This document shows positions 27,598 to 36,969 of a DNA stretch of 58,666 nucleotides, in pieces. A program made the position numbers and the translations under genes. Each line of letters opens with the position of its first letter. Positions within the stretch are counted from its first letter, which is position 1. The stretch is from Paralcaligenes ureilyticus (GTDB lineage Bacteria > Pseudomonadota > Gammaproteobacteria > Burkholderiales > Burkholderiaceae_B), in the NCBI RefSeq assembly GCF_004346225.1, contig NZ_SMAJ01000021.1, positions 1-58,666 on the forward strand, read 5' to 3'. Under the pieces are notes generated by a model. The model was not told where the DNA came from. It worked only from the letters and a program-made list of their open reading frames with translations, and searched no databases.

Positions 27598-28020
27598 TTA
27601 ATGCAAGGTATCGGGGATGTCCTGCAGGTCGAACATCCTGGCGTCAGCCGGTGCATTCGAGACATGATGCAACACCATGCGCCAGCCGGTTGGGCTTTTA
27701 TGAAAGACATTGCTGGTGTGGAAGTTGACGGTCTTCCCGGCGTCCGCGCCGGCCAGCGTGACTTGTTCGATCAGGACATGAACGGCGCTTAACAGAGTAG
27801 TCATGGCGACGGGATGCATCGGGTAAATCATCAATGGCCCGTCGGCCAGGATTTGTTGCCATGAGCTGTATACCGCCGCGTAGCCGGTCAGACGCATGCC
27901 GCTTGGGTGTACGCAGACGATTTCTTCATCGTCTGCCCAGACCTGCATCAGTCGCGTCAAATCGGCCTGACGCAGGGCTTCGTAAAAAGCGTGTTCGGCT
28001 TCGTCGGGAGTGGCAAACAT
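27598..28020 (-). CDS. SnoaL-like / NTF2-fold protein
   Basis: The 140-residue product has the cone-shaped NTF2-like pattern of the YybH/DUF4440 group: helix ATPDEAEHAFYEALRQADL, then WADDEEIVCVHP, GYAAVYSSWQQIL, and a terminal strand GWRMVLHHVSNAP. Such proteins bind small molecules or act as isomerases; no catalytic set is certain here. It ends 8 bp before the YheT-family start and is probably co-transcribed with it. Confidence 0.8.
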   Translation of the reverse strand: MFATPDEAEHAFYEALRQADLTRLMQVWADDEEIVCVHPSGMRLTGYAAVYSSWQQILADGPLMIYPMHPVAMTTLLSAVHVLIEQVTLAGADAGKTVNFHTSNVFHKSPTGWRMVLHHVSNAPADARMFDLQDIPDTLH

Positions 28021-28075
28021 GAATGATAATCAGCACGTGGTTGAGAAGGGCATGGAGTGTCGGTACGCCCGCCGT

Positions 28076-28288
28076 CTAGTGTCCGGATACGTGCTCGCCC
28101 TCTTTAAGCTGGTAGGTCGCGCCGCAATACGGGCATGAGGCCTTGCCGGTTTTGACAACCTCGATATAGACCCGCGGGTGCATGCTCCAAAGCGGCGCAT
28201 GAGGTCCCGGGCAGTAAACCGGCAAATCACTGGCCTGGACAAAAACGGTGGCTTGCTCGGGCTGGAATGGCTTGGCGACGCTGGACAT
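28076..28288 (-). CDS. Small zinc-finger protein (CHCC type)
   Basis: The 70-residue protein has YCPGPHAPLWSMHPRVYIEV followed by ASCPYCGATYQL, the Cys-His-Cys-Cys pattern of the zf-CHCC family. Mitochondrial complex I subunit NDUFS6 carries the same finger. In betaproteobacteria the gene is often next to ilvE, as here. Role unknown, perhaps metal or Fe-S cluster related. Confidence 0.85.
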   Translation of the reverse strand: MSSVAKPFQPEQATVFVQASDLPVYCPGPHAPLWSMHPRVYIEVVKTGKASCPYCGATYQLKEGEHVSGH

Positions 28289-28330
28289 GGAGTTTTCCTG
28301 AGAATAAATGGGATCTGGATAAGCGTGGAT

Positions 28331-29251
28331 TTATACCTTGGTGAGCCAGCTCAGGTATTTGGGGTTGCGGCCATTGACCACATCGAAAAAAGCTTTTTGC
28401 AGTTTCTCGGTAACCGGCCCGCGGCTGCCCGAACCGATGACGCGTCTATCCACCTCGCGGATAGGTGTGACTTCGGCGGCCGTGCCCGTAAAAAAGGCTT
28501 CGTCGGCAATATACAGGTCGTCGCGCGTCAGGCGTTTGGTGTGTAGCGGGATGCCCAGGTCGGAGGCCAGGGTGTGTATGGTCGAGCGTGTAATGCCTGT
28601 TAGCGCCGAGGCGATTTCAGGCTCGCACAGCGCGCCGTCCTTGACGATAAAAATGTTTTCGCCCGAGCCTTCGGCGACAAAACCGTCGGTGTCCAGCAAA
28701 ATGGCTTCATCGTAGCCGTGGTCCAGGGCCTCGGCGTTGGCGATAATCGAGTTGGCGTAGGTGCTTGCGACCTTGGCTCGCGGCATCGTCACGTTAACGT
28801 GCTGGCGCGCATAGGAAGATATCTTGACGCGTATACCTTGTTTCAATGCCTCTTCGCCCAGATACGCACCCCATGGCCATGCGGCAATCGCCACGTGTAC
28901 CTGCGCGCCTCGGGGCGACACGCCCATTTTTTCCGAGCCGTAGAACACGATGGGGCGGATGTAGCATGATCGCAGCTGATTACGCCGCACGACTTCGCAT
29001 TGCGCCTCGATGATCGTTTCGCGATCATAGGGTATGGGCATTTGATAGATATGGGCCGAATTGAACAGGCGCTTGGTATGTTCGTGAAGCTTGAAAATCG
29101 CGGTGCCGATGTCGGTGTGGTAGGCGCGTACGCCTTCAAAGACAGACAGGCCATAGTGCAGGGAGTGCGTCAGGACGTGGGTGGTGGCGTCGCGCCACGG
29201 CACAAGTTTGCCGTCATACCAGATAAAACCGTCTCGATCGGACATCGACAT
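28331..29251 (-). CDS. ilvE: Branched-chain amino acid aminotransferase
   Basis: The 306-residue class IV PLP aminotransferase catalyses the last step of valine, leucine and isoleucine synthesis. Visible marks are GKLVPWRDATTHVLTHSLHYG near the start, the likely PLP lysine in RAKVASTYANS, GYDEAILLDTDGFVAEGSGENIF and ADEAFFTGTAAEVTPI. I start it at ATG 29251 (MSMSDRDGF) because AGGAG lies 7 bp upstream. Confidence 0.95.
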   Translation of the reverse strand: MSMSDRDGFIWYDGKLVPWRDATTHVLTHSLHYGLSVFEGVRAYHTDIGTAIFKLHEHTKRLFNSAHIYQMPIPYDRETIIEAQCEVVRRNQLRSCYIRPIVFYGSEKMGVSPRGAQVHVAIAAWPWGAYLGEEALKQGIRVKISSYARQHVNVTMPRAKVASTYANSIIANAEALDHGYDEAILLDTDGFVAEGSGENIFIVKDGALCEPEIASALTGITRSTIHTLASDLGIPLHTKRLTRDDLYIADEAFFTGTAAEVTPIREVDRRVIGSGSRGPVTEKLQKAFFDVVNGRNPKYLSWLTKV

Positions 29252-29457
29252 AATGCACTCCTGAAATTGAGCCCTCATTGTAGCAAGCAGGGGATTGGGC
29301 GCTAAAGGCCTGCCTGGTGTCCTATTTCGTGGATATTTAACGACACTTCGGGCCTCGGCGACAGGCCAGTTATCGTGCGCCAGCCATGCTGCGCTAAAAT
29401 AGGCGGATTATAAAAGCGTGTCCGGGGTGTTCCCGTGTCAGGCGTCTACCACTCTCA

Positions 29458-30879
29458 ATGACTGAATTTACCCTCTCTGATACCCCCGCCACCACGTTTG
29501 CCGACTTTGGCCTGCACCCAAACATTCTGCAAGCTGTCGCTGAAACCGGATACACCACTCCCACCCCCATACAAGCTCAGGCCATCCCTATTGTGATGGA
29601 TGGGCGGGACGTCATGGGGGCGGCGCAAACCGGGACGGGGAAAACAGCGGCATTTACCTTGCCGATATTGCACCGGCTAATGCCTTTTGCCAGCAGCAGT
29701 GCATCGCCTGCGCGCCATCCGGTGCGCGCGCTGATCCTGACTCCCACGCGCGAACTGGCCGATCAGGTGTCCGACAATGTCATTCGCTACTGCCAGGCAA
29801 CGCCTTTGCGTTCGGCTGTGGTGTTTGGCGGTGTCGATATCGGGCCGCAGCGCGACGCCTTGCGGCGCGGTTGCGAGATACTGATTGCCACGCCGGGCCG
29901 CTTGCTCGACCACGTTGAACAAAAAAACGTCAATCTGAGCCAGGTTGGCATACTGGTGCTGGATGAAGGCGACCGGATGCTGGACATGGGCTTTCTGCCC
30001 GACCTGGACCGCATCATTCGCCTGTTGCCTGCACAGCGTCAGGGCTTGCTGTTTTCGGCCACCTTCAGCAACGAAATTCGCAAGCTGGGGCGCAGTTTTC
30101 TGAATAATCCGGCCGAAATCGAGGTCGCGGCCCGCAATGCAACGGCCGAAAACGTATCGCAAATCGCCTATCCGTTGTCGGGCGACGACAAACGCGCCGC
30201 CGTGGTGCATTTGGTCAAGTCGCGCGGCCTGAACCAGGTGATTGTGTTTTCGAACACCAAAATCGGCACGAGCCGCCTGGCCCGCCAACTGGAGCGCGAT
30301 GGCGTCAAGGCGGAATCCATCCATGGCGATAAAAGCCAGCTCGATCGGATGAAGGCGCTTGAAGCCTTCAAAGCCGGCGAGCTCGAGGTTCTGGTGGCCA
30401 CCGACGTGGCGGCGCGGGGCCTGGACATGCCAGGTGTACCTTGCGTGATCAATTACGACCTGCCTTACAACGCAGAAGATTACGTGCATCGCATCGGCCG
30501 CACGGCGCGCGCCGGAGCGTCGGGCGAGGCCATTGCCTTTTACGCTCCCGACGAAGAGCGTTACTTGTTCGATATCGAAAAACTTATCAAGGCCAAGATT
30601 CCGCGTGGGCACTTGGCGCTGCCGCCTGCGGCGCGTGTGGGTGTTGCCAGCCGCGAGCGCGTCCATGGCCGCGACCGCGCAAACGGCAGCCACGATCGCG
30701 GCCGGCGCGGCGGCTATTCCTCCGGCTTTGGCTCGACGCCGCCGGTAGACGATTTTTTCTCCAAACCCTATGTGCCCCAGGTCTCGTCCGCTGTTGTGGC
30801 CGAGGCCGAGGTTAATCCGGCCAAGGCGGTTGCCGCCCGAAAAGGGGTGGGCGTTTTACTGGGCGGAAGGCGCCAGTAA
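29458..30879 (+). CDS. rhlE: DEAD-box RNA helicase RhlE type, with DEGD motif II
   Basis: The 473-residue helicase has the Q motif (PTPIQAQAIP), Walker A AQTGTGKT, motif Ia PTRELADQ, TPGRLLD, SAT (LLFSATFS), motif V ATDVAARGLD and motif VI HRIGRTARAG, then a basic, glycine-rich C-terminal tail. Motif II, normally DEAD, reads DEGD at residues 169-172, an alanine-to-glycine change. Such enzymes remodel rRNA and mRNA. Its last 24 bp overlap the end of the converging thioredoxin-like gene. Confidence 0.93.
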   Translation: MTEFTLSDTPATTFADFGLHPNILQAVAETGYTTPTPIQAQAIPIVMDGRDVMGAAQTGTGKTAAFTLPILHRLMPFASSSASPARHPVRALILTPTRELADQVSDNVIRYCQATPLRSAVVFGGVDIGPQRDALRRGCEILIATPGRLLDHVEQKNVNLSQVGILVLDEGDRMLDMGFLPDLDRIIRLLPAQRQGLLFSATFSNEIRKLGRSFLNNPAEIEVAARNATAENVSQIAYPLSGDDKRAAVVHLVKSRGLNQVIVFSNTKIGTSRLARQLERDGVKAESIHGDKSQLDRMKALEAFKAGELEVLVATDVAARGLDMPGVPCVINYDLPYNAEDYVHRIGRTARAGASGEAIAFYAPDEERYLFDIEKLIKAKIPRGHLALPPAARVGVASRERVHGRDRANGSHDRGRRGGYSSGFGSTPPVDDFFSKPYVPQVSSAVVAEAEVNPAKAVAARKGVGVLLGGRRQ

Positions 30880-31248
30880 AGAAGCGAGCAGCGGCGGGCC
30901 ATCCGCCGTCGCCTTGCCCTCGTTTGCTTCAATCTGGTCTATCAGCCGCGCAAGGTGGCTGATATAGGGCATCAAGGTGCCGAAAAACCGATGGCCTTGC
31001 GCGTTTTGCACAGACACGGTGGGGAAGTTCTCGACGTCTTCATCGCCCAGCAGTTCGGGGTTTTCTTCGATATCGATCCAGACAAAAACGTGTTGCGGAT
31101 ATTCACCGGCCAGTTGCTGGAAGTCCGTTTCGTATTTTTTGCAGGTATCGCACCATTGCGCGCAATAGCAGACTATGACCAGGCCCTGGAAGGCCTCGAG
31201 CCGCGCCGACAGAGCCGATAGATTGTGTAACGGATTAAATACGAGCAT
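30856..31248 (-). CDS. Thioredoxin-fold protein with CDTC active site
   Basis: The 130-residue product has a thioredoxin fold: beta strand LVIVCYCAQWCDTCKKYE with the CxxC pair, FVWIDIEENPELLG and the cis-proline loop NFPTVSVQ. No signal peptide is visible, so it is likely cytoplasmic. The start at ATG 31248 is preferred over a TTG six codons upstream; neither has a clear ribosome site. The 3' end overlaps rhlE. Confidence 0.82.
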   Translation of the reverse strand: MLVFNPLHNLSALSARLEAFQGLVIVCYCAQWCDTCKKYETDFQQLAGEYPQHVFVWIDIEENPELLGDEDVENFPTVSVQNAQGHRFFGTLMPYISHLARLIDQIEANEGKATADGPPLLASLLAPSAQ

Positions 31249-31308
31249 AGAGGAATATCGCGTCAAGTTTGACTATGATAGTCATGATACCAACTTTCAA
31301 ACTTCCCA

Positions 31309-32115
31309 ATGGCGATAACAAGCAACTCCAATCTGACGATCCGGCGGCAGGCTTCATCGGTCTCGCGGGGCTTTGCAGGAATCGGGCTGGCCTTCAGACG
31401 GGCCCTGGTTTCCCAGTGCCATCCCAAAATGCTGCTGGCCATTTTCATGCCACTGCTGATTGCGGTGCTGGGAGCCATTTTATTGCTTTGGGGGTTCTGG
31501 ACGCCGCTCACGCATTGGCTGGACACCCAGGCCTCGGGCTGGGGCGTACTCAACCACATCGATCAGTGGATGCTGGCGATCGGGCTTTTTTCCATCAAGC
31601 TGTATCTGGTACCTCTGATGGCGGCAGGTATTTTGCTGCCCGTTGCGGGCATTATGGGCCTGGTGATCGCCGCGATTTTTGTTATGCCTATTGTGCTCAG
31701 GCATCTGGAGGCGCGCGACTATGCCGGTTTGAAGCGTCAGGGCCAGTTCTCTACCGCGGTAAGCGTCTGGAACGCCGTCTGGGTAGGTACCGTTTTTGCC
31801 GTAGGCTGGTTGCTGACCATGCCTTTGTGGCTGATTCCGCCCCTGGCGTTGGTGCTGCCGGTTTTGTGGTGGGCCTTTGCCTTTAGCGGCATGTTGAAGG
31901 TCGATGCCGTAATCGAGCATGCCAGCGCCCAGGAACGGCGAATTTTATGGCGTCGGCATAAGAAGCAATTCTGGCTGATAGGCCTATGCCTGTCGCTCAT
32001 CAACCTGTTCCCGCCCGCCTGGATTATCTTGCCGGTGTTTTCCGCGCTGGTGTTCGCCCATTACGGCCTGGAAGCGTTGCGGCAATTGCGCCTGGAGTCC
32101 ATTATCGATGTCTGA
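31309..32115 (+). CDS. EI24-domain (CysZ-like) membrane protein
   Basis: The 268-residue protein has about five hydrophobic helices and the EI24 pattern (GFAGIGLAFRRALVSQCHPKMLLAIFMPLL, and later FSAVAV-like loops with the conserved SALVFAHYGLEALRQL end). CysZ, a sulfate permease, belongs to this family, but without cys genes nearby the substrate is unclear. It diverges from the thioredoxin-like gene by 60 bp. Confidence 0.8.
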   Translation: MAITSNSNLTIRRQASSVSRGFAGIGLAFRRALVSQCHPKMLLAIFMPLLIAVLGAILLLWGFWTPLTHWLDTQASGWGVLNHIDQWMLAIGLFSIKLYLVPLMAAGILLPVAGIMGLVIAAIFVMPIVLRHLEARDYAGLKRQGQFSTAVSVWNAVWVGTVFAVGWLLTMPLWLIPPLALVLPVLWWAFAFSGMLKVDAVIEHASAQERRILWRRHKKQFWLIGLCLSLINLFPPAWIILPVFSALVFAHYGLEALRQLRLESIIDV

Positions 32116-32121
32116 GTCGCC

Positions 32122-32148
32122 TGTAGCGGCACCCCTTGTGGGTGCCAT
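32122..32148 (+). repeat. REP-type hairpin element
   Basis: Copy with stem GGCACCC/GGGTGCC, 6 bp after the stop of the EI24-domain gene. Confidence 0.85.
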
Positions 32149-32212
32149 GTCACCCAACCCGCGATTGATCTAGAAATGGAATAACATCCCCTTTTTCAGC
32201 ACGAGATTTTGT

Positions 32213-33019
32213 ATGAGCACAGTTAACGCGCCGCGGGTCCGGCTAATCATCATCGGCGATGAAATCCTTTCCGGCCGCCGTGAAGACAAGCATTTCGCCA
32301 AAATGGTTGAGCTGCTGTCGCAGCGCGGCATGCAGTTGGGCGGCGCCGAGTTCGTGTCCGACGATCGCACAACCATAGCCGATACGCTCACGCGCAGTTT
32401 TGCCAGCGACGATATTGTGTTTAGCTGCGGCGGCATTGGTGCCACGCCCGACGACCAGACCCGTCAGGCGGCCGCGCAGGCTCTGGGTGTCGGGCTGGCC
32501 TTGCATCCCGAGGCCGAGCGCCTGATTGCCGAGCGTTGCGCCGATAATGCGCGCCGCGGTTCGGGCAGCGCGGACATGTCTTTGGCCGAAAATCAGCAGC
32601 GCCTGCAAATGGGCGTGTTTCCCGTGGGCGCCGAGATCGTGCCCAACCCCTACAACAAGATTCCCGGGTTTTTCATTCGCAACCATACCTTTATGCCGGG
32701 GTTTCCCGTCATGGCCTGGCCCATGATGGAATGGACGCTCGACACGCGCTATCGTCAATGGCATCACCACGTCACACGGGTGGAACATTCCTTCCTGGCA
32801 TTCAAATTGCCCGAGTCGCGAATCACGCCGGCTCTGGAAGCGCTGGAACAGAAGTGGCCTGGCGTCAAGGCTTTCAGCCTGCCCAGCATGGGTGAAACCG
32901 GCCATCCGCATATTGACCTTGGCGTCAAGGGCGAACCCATCGCTGCCGCGCAGGCCTTGGCCTTTTTGCGCAGCGAAGTCCTGAATGTGGGCGGGTCGCT
33001 GACTCCTCCCGAAGAGTAG
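32213..33019 (+). CDS. CinA-type molybdopterin-binding domain protein
   Basis: The 268-residue product has the MoCF/CinA N-terminal domain: IIIGDEILSGRREDKHF, FSCGGIGATPDDQTRQAAA, and the PNPYNKIPGFFI stretch. The C-terminal NMN-deamidase domain of full CinA is missing, as in many stand-alone homologues. It may act as a nucleotide-repair pyrophosphatase, the activity described for the N-terminal domain; this is inference. Confidence 0.85.
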   Translation: MSTVNAPRVRLIIIGDEILSGRREDKHFAKMVELLSQRGMQLGGAEFVSDDRTTIADTLTRSFASDDIVFSCGGIGATPDDQTRQAAAQALGVGLALHPEAERLIAERCADNARRGSGSADMSLAENQQRLQMGVFPVGAEIVPNPYNKIPGFFIRNHTFMPGFPVMAWPMMEWTLDTRYRQWHHHVTRVEHSFLAFKLPESRITPALEALEQKWPGVKAFSLPSMGETGHPHIDLGVKGEPIAAAQALAFLRSEVLNVGGSLTPPEE

Positions 33020-33039
33020 GCGCCGGCCTGGTTGCCGGC

Positions 33040-33112
33040 ATGGCACCCACAAGGGGTGCCGCTACAAAAACGCGACCGTCACTCATGTAGCGGCAGCCCT
33101 TGTGGCTGCCAT
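33040..33112. repeat. Inverted pair of REP-type hairpins
   Basis: Minus copy at 33040-33066 (stem GGCACCC/GGGTGCC) and plus copy at 33086-33112 (GGCAGCC/GGCTGCC), 19 bp apart, in front of the IclR-type gene. Confidence 0.88.
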
Positions 33113-33226
33113 CAATGCCAGATCTGCAACGCGACCCCTCGCGGCGACCCTTTACGCAAAAAAAACTTGCGCCCAACCCCTTTTTTTTCATATTATGGGA
33201 ATGTTGCGCTGCGTCAACCGAAAACC

Positions 33227-34051
33227 ATGCCCAGATCTCCTGTTTTTACGTCGGCCTCCTTGGCCTCATCTACCAATGGATCGCCCATCACGATTCAGGT
33301 GCTGGAGCGGGCGATGCTGTTGCTGGATGTCCTGGCCAGACAGGCAGAGCCTGTCGCCTTGAAGGATATTGCCGCGGTAACGGGGTTGCATACGTCTACT
33401 GCCCATCGAATTTTGAATGATCTGGTCGTAGGGCGCTACGTAGAGCGGGTCGACAGCGGCCTTTACCAACTGGGCATGCGCCTGCTGGAACTGGGTTCGT
33501 TGGTCAAGGGGCGCCTGAATGTGCGGGAAGTGGCGCTGGAGCCGATGCGGGAGCTGCACAGGATTACGGGACAGACCGTTAATCTATCGCTGCAGCAGGG
33601 TGACGAAATTGTGTATATCGAACGCTCGTGGAGTGAGCGTTCGGGGATGCAGGTGGTTCGGGCCATAGGCGGGCGGGCGCCGTTGCATCTGACGTCGACC
33701 GGCAAGTTGTTCCTCTCGACCAGCGACCCTCGTCAGGTGAAGGCATACGCCATGCGCACCGGCCTGGCGGGCACCACGCGCAACAGCATTACGCAAATCG
33801 ACCAACTCGAGCGGGATCTCGCCCTGGTGCGGCGTCACGGTTATTCGCGCGACAACGAAGAGCTGGAGCTGGGTGTGCGCTGCATTGCCGCAGGGGTATA
33901 CGACGATACCGGCAAATTGCAGGCCGGGTTGTCGATCTCAGCTCCCGCCGAACGTATGCGTGACGAATGGATCAGCATCCTGCAACGCACCGCCGCGCAA
34001 ATTTCTGAAGCCCTGGGTTACGAGGGCGGGGATTCATCGGGGTCGTCCTAG
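33227..34051 (+). CDS. IclR-family transcriptional regulator
   Basis: The 274-residue product has the IclR winged helix (residues about 20-85: QVLERAMLLLDVLARQ, VTGLHTSTAHRILNDLV) and the C-terminal GAF-like effector domain (APLHLTSTGKLFLST, GYSRDNEELELGVRCIAAGVYD). I start it at ATG 33227 (MPRSPVFTS); the open frame extends 65 codons upstream but that part translates REP DNA. A T8 run and AT-rich promoter DNA precede it. Target genes are unknown; catabolic genes are usual. Confidence 0.9.
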   Translation: MPRSPVFTSASLASSTNGSPITIQVLERAMLLLDVLARQAEPVALKDIAAVTGLHTSTAHRILNDLVVGRYVERVDSGLYQLGMRLLELGSLVKGRLNVREVALEPMRELHRITGQTVNLSLQQGDEIVYIERSWSERSGMQVVRAIGGRAPLHLTSTGKLFLSTSDPRQVKAYAMRTGLAGTTRNSITQIDQLERDLALVRRHGYSRDNEELELGVRCIAAGVYDDTGKLQAGLSISAPAERMRDEWISILQRTAAQISEALGYEGGDSSGSS

Positions 34052-34387
34052 CTATTGGCCTGGCGGCACCCGCAAGACGGCGCAAAATCGTCATCAAATT
34101 GACCAAATTCCCAGGCAAACTGACCAGGCTGTCACTCCTGCTTCCTTGGCGCCCCGACACTTGTTCAAACCGATCGGATACATCTCATTTCAAATAATCC
34201 GGGCTTTTGTTGCATCGCAACAAATAATGCTTGACAGCCTATTTCATTCATGTAGAATTTCAATTGTGCAGTGCAACAAAGAAGGTTTTCACAGTTAGGT
34301 GATTTGCTTAGCCTTCTTCAAACTTAATTTGAACCCTTGTTCAATTATTACGGCCGACAAACAGCCGGCTTAACGAAGGAAATGATC
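34052..34387 (+). promoter_or_regulatory. Phasin promoter with flanking GCAACAA dyads
   Basis: A strong sigma-70 promoter is visible: TTGACA (34231-34236), 16 bp, TAGAAT (34253-34258). Upstream lies a perfect dyad TTGTTGC-ATC-GCAACAA (34207-34223), and just downstream a related site TTGTGCAGTGCAACAA (34264-34279). Phasin genes are usually repressed by PhaR, which binds TGC/GCA-rich sites, so these are candidate PhaR operators. AAGGA at 34376-34380 sets the start at 34388. Nothing else is seen in 34052-34200. Confidence 0.6.
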
Positions 34388-34963
34388 ATGAGCGCAATCC
34401 CCCAACAAGTTTTGGCTAGCCAAAAAGCCTCCCTGGACAAATTTCTTGCCGTTCAAGGCACGTTTTTCGGTGGTTTCGAAAAGCTCGTCGACTTGAACAT
34501 CAAAGTATTGAAAGCAACTTTGGACGAAGTCGCCCAAAAATCGCAGCAAGCCATCGAAGTCAAAGATGCGCAAGAAGCGATGACCTTTACCTCGGGCCTG
34601 GTTCAGCCCGGCGCCGAAAAAGCGTTGGCTTACAGCAAGCATATTTACGATATCGTGTCGGGTGTGCAAGCCGATCTGTCCAAACTGACCGAAGCGCAAA
34701 TCGCCCAAGGCCAGCAACAAGTGACTGAAGCCATCGAGCAGTTTTCGAAAAACGCCCCTACGGGTTCGGAAAGCGCCGTGGCCTTGCTGAAGTCCACGCT
34801 GGCTAATGCCGCCAGTGCTTACGAATCGGTTAGCAAGGCTGCCAAGCAGGCTGCCGAAGTCGCTGAATCGAACATCAATGCCGCGACCAACGCAACCTTC
34901 AAGGCTGCGACCGACGCCGCCGATGCCGCCAAGGCTCCTCGCGCACGCCGTACCGCTGCTTAA
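34388..34963 (+). CDS. phaP: Phasin (polyhydroxyalkanoate granule protein)
   Basis: The 191-residue product is an alanine-, lysine- and glutamine-rich all-helical protein with the phasin_2 pattern: QQVLASQKASLDKFLAVQGTFFGGFEKLVDLN, then long amphipathic helices, and a lysine/arginine tail (KAPRARRTAA). Phasins coat PHA granules and limit coalescence. The start at 34388 has AAGGA 7 bp upstream. Codon use and the strong promoter suggest high expression. A strong terminator follows at 35046. Confidence 0.9.
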   Translation: MSAIPQQVLASQKASLDKFLAVQGTFFGGFEKLVDLNIKVLKATLDEVAQKSQQAIEVKDAQEAMTFTSGLVQPGAEKALAYSKHIYDIVSGVQADLSKLTEAQIAQGQQQVTEAIEQFSKNAPTGSESAVALLKSTLANAASAYESVSKAAKQAAEVAESNINAATNATFKAATDAADAAKAPRARRTAA

Positions 34964-35045
34964 AGGCTAGGCCGTTGTATGCGATGTCTCTGACATCGCT
35001 CACGCAGTAGATTTTGCAGTACTACCGTAGACTTGAGCTGTATTG

Positions 35046-35076
35046 AACCCCGGAGATGGCTTCCGGGGTTTTTTTT
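35046..35076 (+). terminator. Rho-independent terminator after phasin
   Basis: Stem CCCCGGA (35048-35054) pairs with TCCGGGG (35062-35068), extended by AA/TT, and is followed by T8 (35069-35076). It overlaps the pyrD stop from the other strand, so it separates converging transcripts. Confidence 0.92.
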
Positions 35077-36112
35077 ATGAGAGAGCCCGCACGCATTCGT
35101 CTATGAGAGCCGGGCCGCGATAGATCAGGCCCGTATAGAGTTGAACCACATCGGCTCCGGCTGCGATTTTTTCTTGCGCTTGTTGGCCAGTGGTGATGCC
35201 TCCCACGCCGATGATGGCCAATGAGTTTCCCAATTGCTGTCTGAGCCGCGCAATGACGGCTAGCGACAGTGCATGGACAGGCGGGCCCGACAAGCCGCCG
35301 GCTTCGTGCGCATGGGGCAAGCCCTGCACGCCGTCGCGCGATAGGGTGGTGTTGGTGGCAATGACGCCATCGATTTCGTAACGCGGCAGGGCATCCGCAA
35401 TGACGTCGATCTGTTCGGTGCTTAGGTCGGGTGCAATTTTAACGACCAGCGGCACAAGCCGTCCGTGCTGATCGGCCAGCGCCTTGCGCTTTTCCTGCAA
35501 AGGCCCCAGCAGGCCCGCCAGCTCGTCCTGGCCCTGCAGGCTGCGCAGATCGCGAGTGTTGGGCGAGGAAATATTGACGGTAACGTAGTCGGCATGCGGG
35601 TAGACCCCTTCGAGCCCCAGAAGATAATCGTCGACTGCGTGAGCGATAGGCGTATTGGCATTTTTGCCGATATTCAGACCAAGGATTCCGCCCTGGGCGC
35701 GCCACTGGCTGCCCTTTACATTCTCGATGAAGGTGGCCAGGCCGCGGTTGTTGAAGCCCAGGCGGTTGATGAGGGCCTGGGCGCGCGGCAACCGATACAT
35801 GCGCGGCTTGGGGTTGCCGGGTTGGGGTTTGGGGGTAACGGTCCCGACTTCGATAAAGCCGAAGCCCAGGTTTCCCAGCGCGTCGATGTGAGCGCCGTTT
35901 TTATCCAGGCCGGCGGCCAGGCCTACAGGGTTTCGCACATCCAGGCCCATCAGGCGGACCGGTTGGCCGGGCTGGTCATGCAGAAGCCCGCGGGTCAGGC
36001 GGCAATCATAGCTTTTTTGCAGCGATCGCAGAGTCAGCTCATGCGCTGTTTCGGCGTCCAGGGAGAACAAGGCCGGCCGGACCAGCGCGTAGGAATTAAA
36101 CAGGAATGACAT
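35075..36112 (-). CDS. pyrD: Dihydroorotate dehydrogenase (quinone), class 2
   Basis: The 345-residue FMN enzyme oxidises dihydroorotate with quinone in pyrimidine synthesis at the inner membrane. Visible marks are the N-terminal membrane-associating extension ([28 protein letters not shown]), [17 protein letters not shown], the catalytic serine region [22 protein letters not shown] and IGVGGITTG. The N-terminal extension and serine base identify class 2. Confidence 0.96.
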   Translation of the reverse strand: MSFLFNSYALVRPALFSLDAETAHELTLRSLQKSYDCRLTRGLLHDQPGQPVRLMGLDVRNPVGLAAGLDKNGAHIDALGNLGFGFIEVGTVTPKPQPGNPKPRMYRLPRAQALINRLGFNNRGLATFIENVKGSQWRAQGGILGLNIGKNANTPIAHAVDDYLLGLEGVYPHADYVTVNISSPNTRDLRSLQGQDELAGLLGPLQEKRKALADQHGRLVPLVVKIAPDLSTEQIDVIADALPRYEIDGVIATNTTLSRDGVQGLPHAHEAGGLSGPPVHALSLAVIARLRQQLGNSLAIIGVGGITTGQQAQEKIAAGADVVQLYTGLIYRGPALIDECVRALS

Positions 36113-36169
36113 GAAGAGGCTTAATGGCCTGGCGGCTCTTTGGAGTGGCTGGAAAAACGGATACGCGCT

Positions 36170-36907
36170 TCACGGTTTGGCCGGGTCGCTCTGCTCGGCC
36201 CAAACTCCCTGCCGCAGAATCTGGCAAGGTCTGAATTGCGATTTGTACGCCATTTTACGGCTTTCCCCGATCCAGTACCCCAGGTATAACCAGGGCAGGC
36301 CGATTTCCTTGCAACGTTCGATTTGCCAGAGTATGCCGTATGTGCCCAGGCTGCCTTTCGCGTTGGGGTCAAAAAAGGTATAGACCGACGACAAGCCGTT
36401 TTCCAGGCAGTCGATCATCGACACCATTTGCAGCACGCCTGCCGGGGAACGAAATTCCACCAGATGCGAGTCGATCCGGCTGGTCAGTAGAAACTGTGTG
36501 TACTGGGCCTGGCTGTCTTCGTCCATGCCGTCTCCGGCGTGGCGGCCGGCCTGATAGCGGCGGTACAGATCAAAGTGCTCGGCCTCCCAGTGCAGCGGCA
36601 TGGCATGGCTTTGCAAATTGTGATGATGGTTCCATGCTTTGCGCTGGGTGCGGTTGGGGCGAAACCGTTGCGTGTCCACGCGAATGGAGATGCAGGCCTG
36701 GCAGGTATCGCAGTGCGGCCGGTATGTGAACAGGCCGCTGCGTCGAAAACCTTGCTCGACAAGCCTGGAGTACGTCGCCGTGTCGATCAGGTGCGCGGGC
36801 GCGGCCACCTGAGAGCGGGCGACATGGTCGGGCAGATAGCTGCACGGGTAGGGCGCTGTCGCATAAAACTGCAAGGTTTTAAAATTGAGTTCGGTCGGAT
36901 GGCTCAT
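36170..36907 (-). CDS. bpt: Leucyl/arginyl-tRNA--protein transferase (Ate/Bpt family)
   Basis: The 245-residue product shares the Ate fold: N-terminal cysteine set [11 protein letters not shown] and [17 protein letters not shown], then [18 protein letters not shown] and [22 protein letters not shown] near the end. Bacterial members (Bpt) attach leucine from Leu-tRNA to proteins starting with Asp or Glu, making N-degrons. Its neighbour aat makes the complementary modification, so the two N-end-rule enzymes are paired. Confidence 0.92.
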   Translation of the reverse strand: MSHPTELNFKTLQFYATAPYPCSYLPDHVARSQVAAPAHLIDTATYSRLVEQGFRRSGLFTYRPHCDTCQACISIRVDTQRFRPNRTQRKAWNHHHNLQSHAMPLHWEAEHFDLYRRYQAGRHAGDGMDEDSQAQYTQFLLTSRIDSHLVEFRSPAGVLQMVSMIDCLENGLSSVYTFFDPNAKGSLGTYGILWQIERCKEIGLPWLYLGYWIGESRKMAYKSQFRPCQILRQGVWAEQSDPAKP

Positions 36908-36969
36908 GGCGAGGCCTGGCTAAAGTTAGAGGTCTGTTTCGCAGGTGCGGAGCAGACCGCTTCAAACCA

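Noticed and set aside
26444-27601. Long plus-strand open frame opposite the YheT-family gene
   Set aside because: It is the shadow of a well-supported hydrolase; composition is arginine-rich, with no domain.
33032-33226. 65-residue extension of the IclR regulator
   Set aside because: The extension reads through two REP hairpins and is cysteine-rich junk; the ATG at 33227 gives the normal family start.
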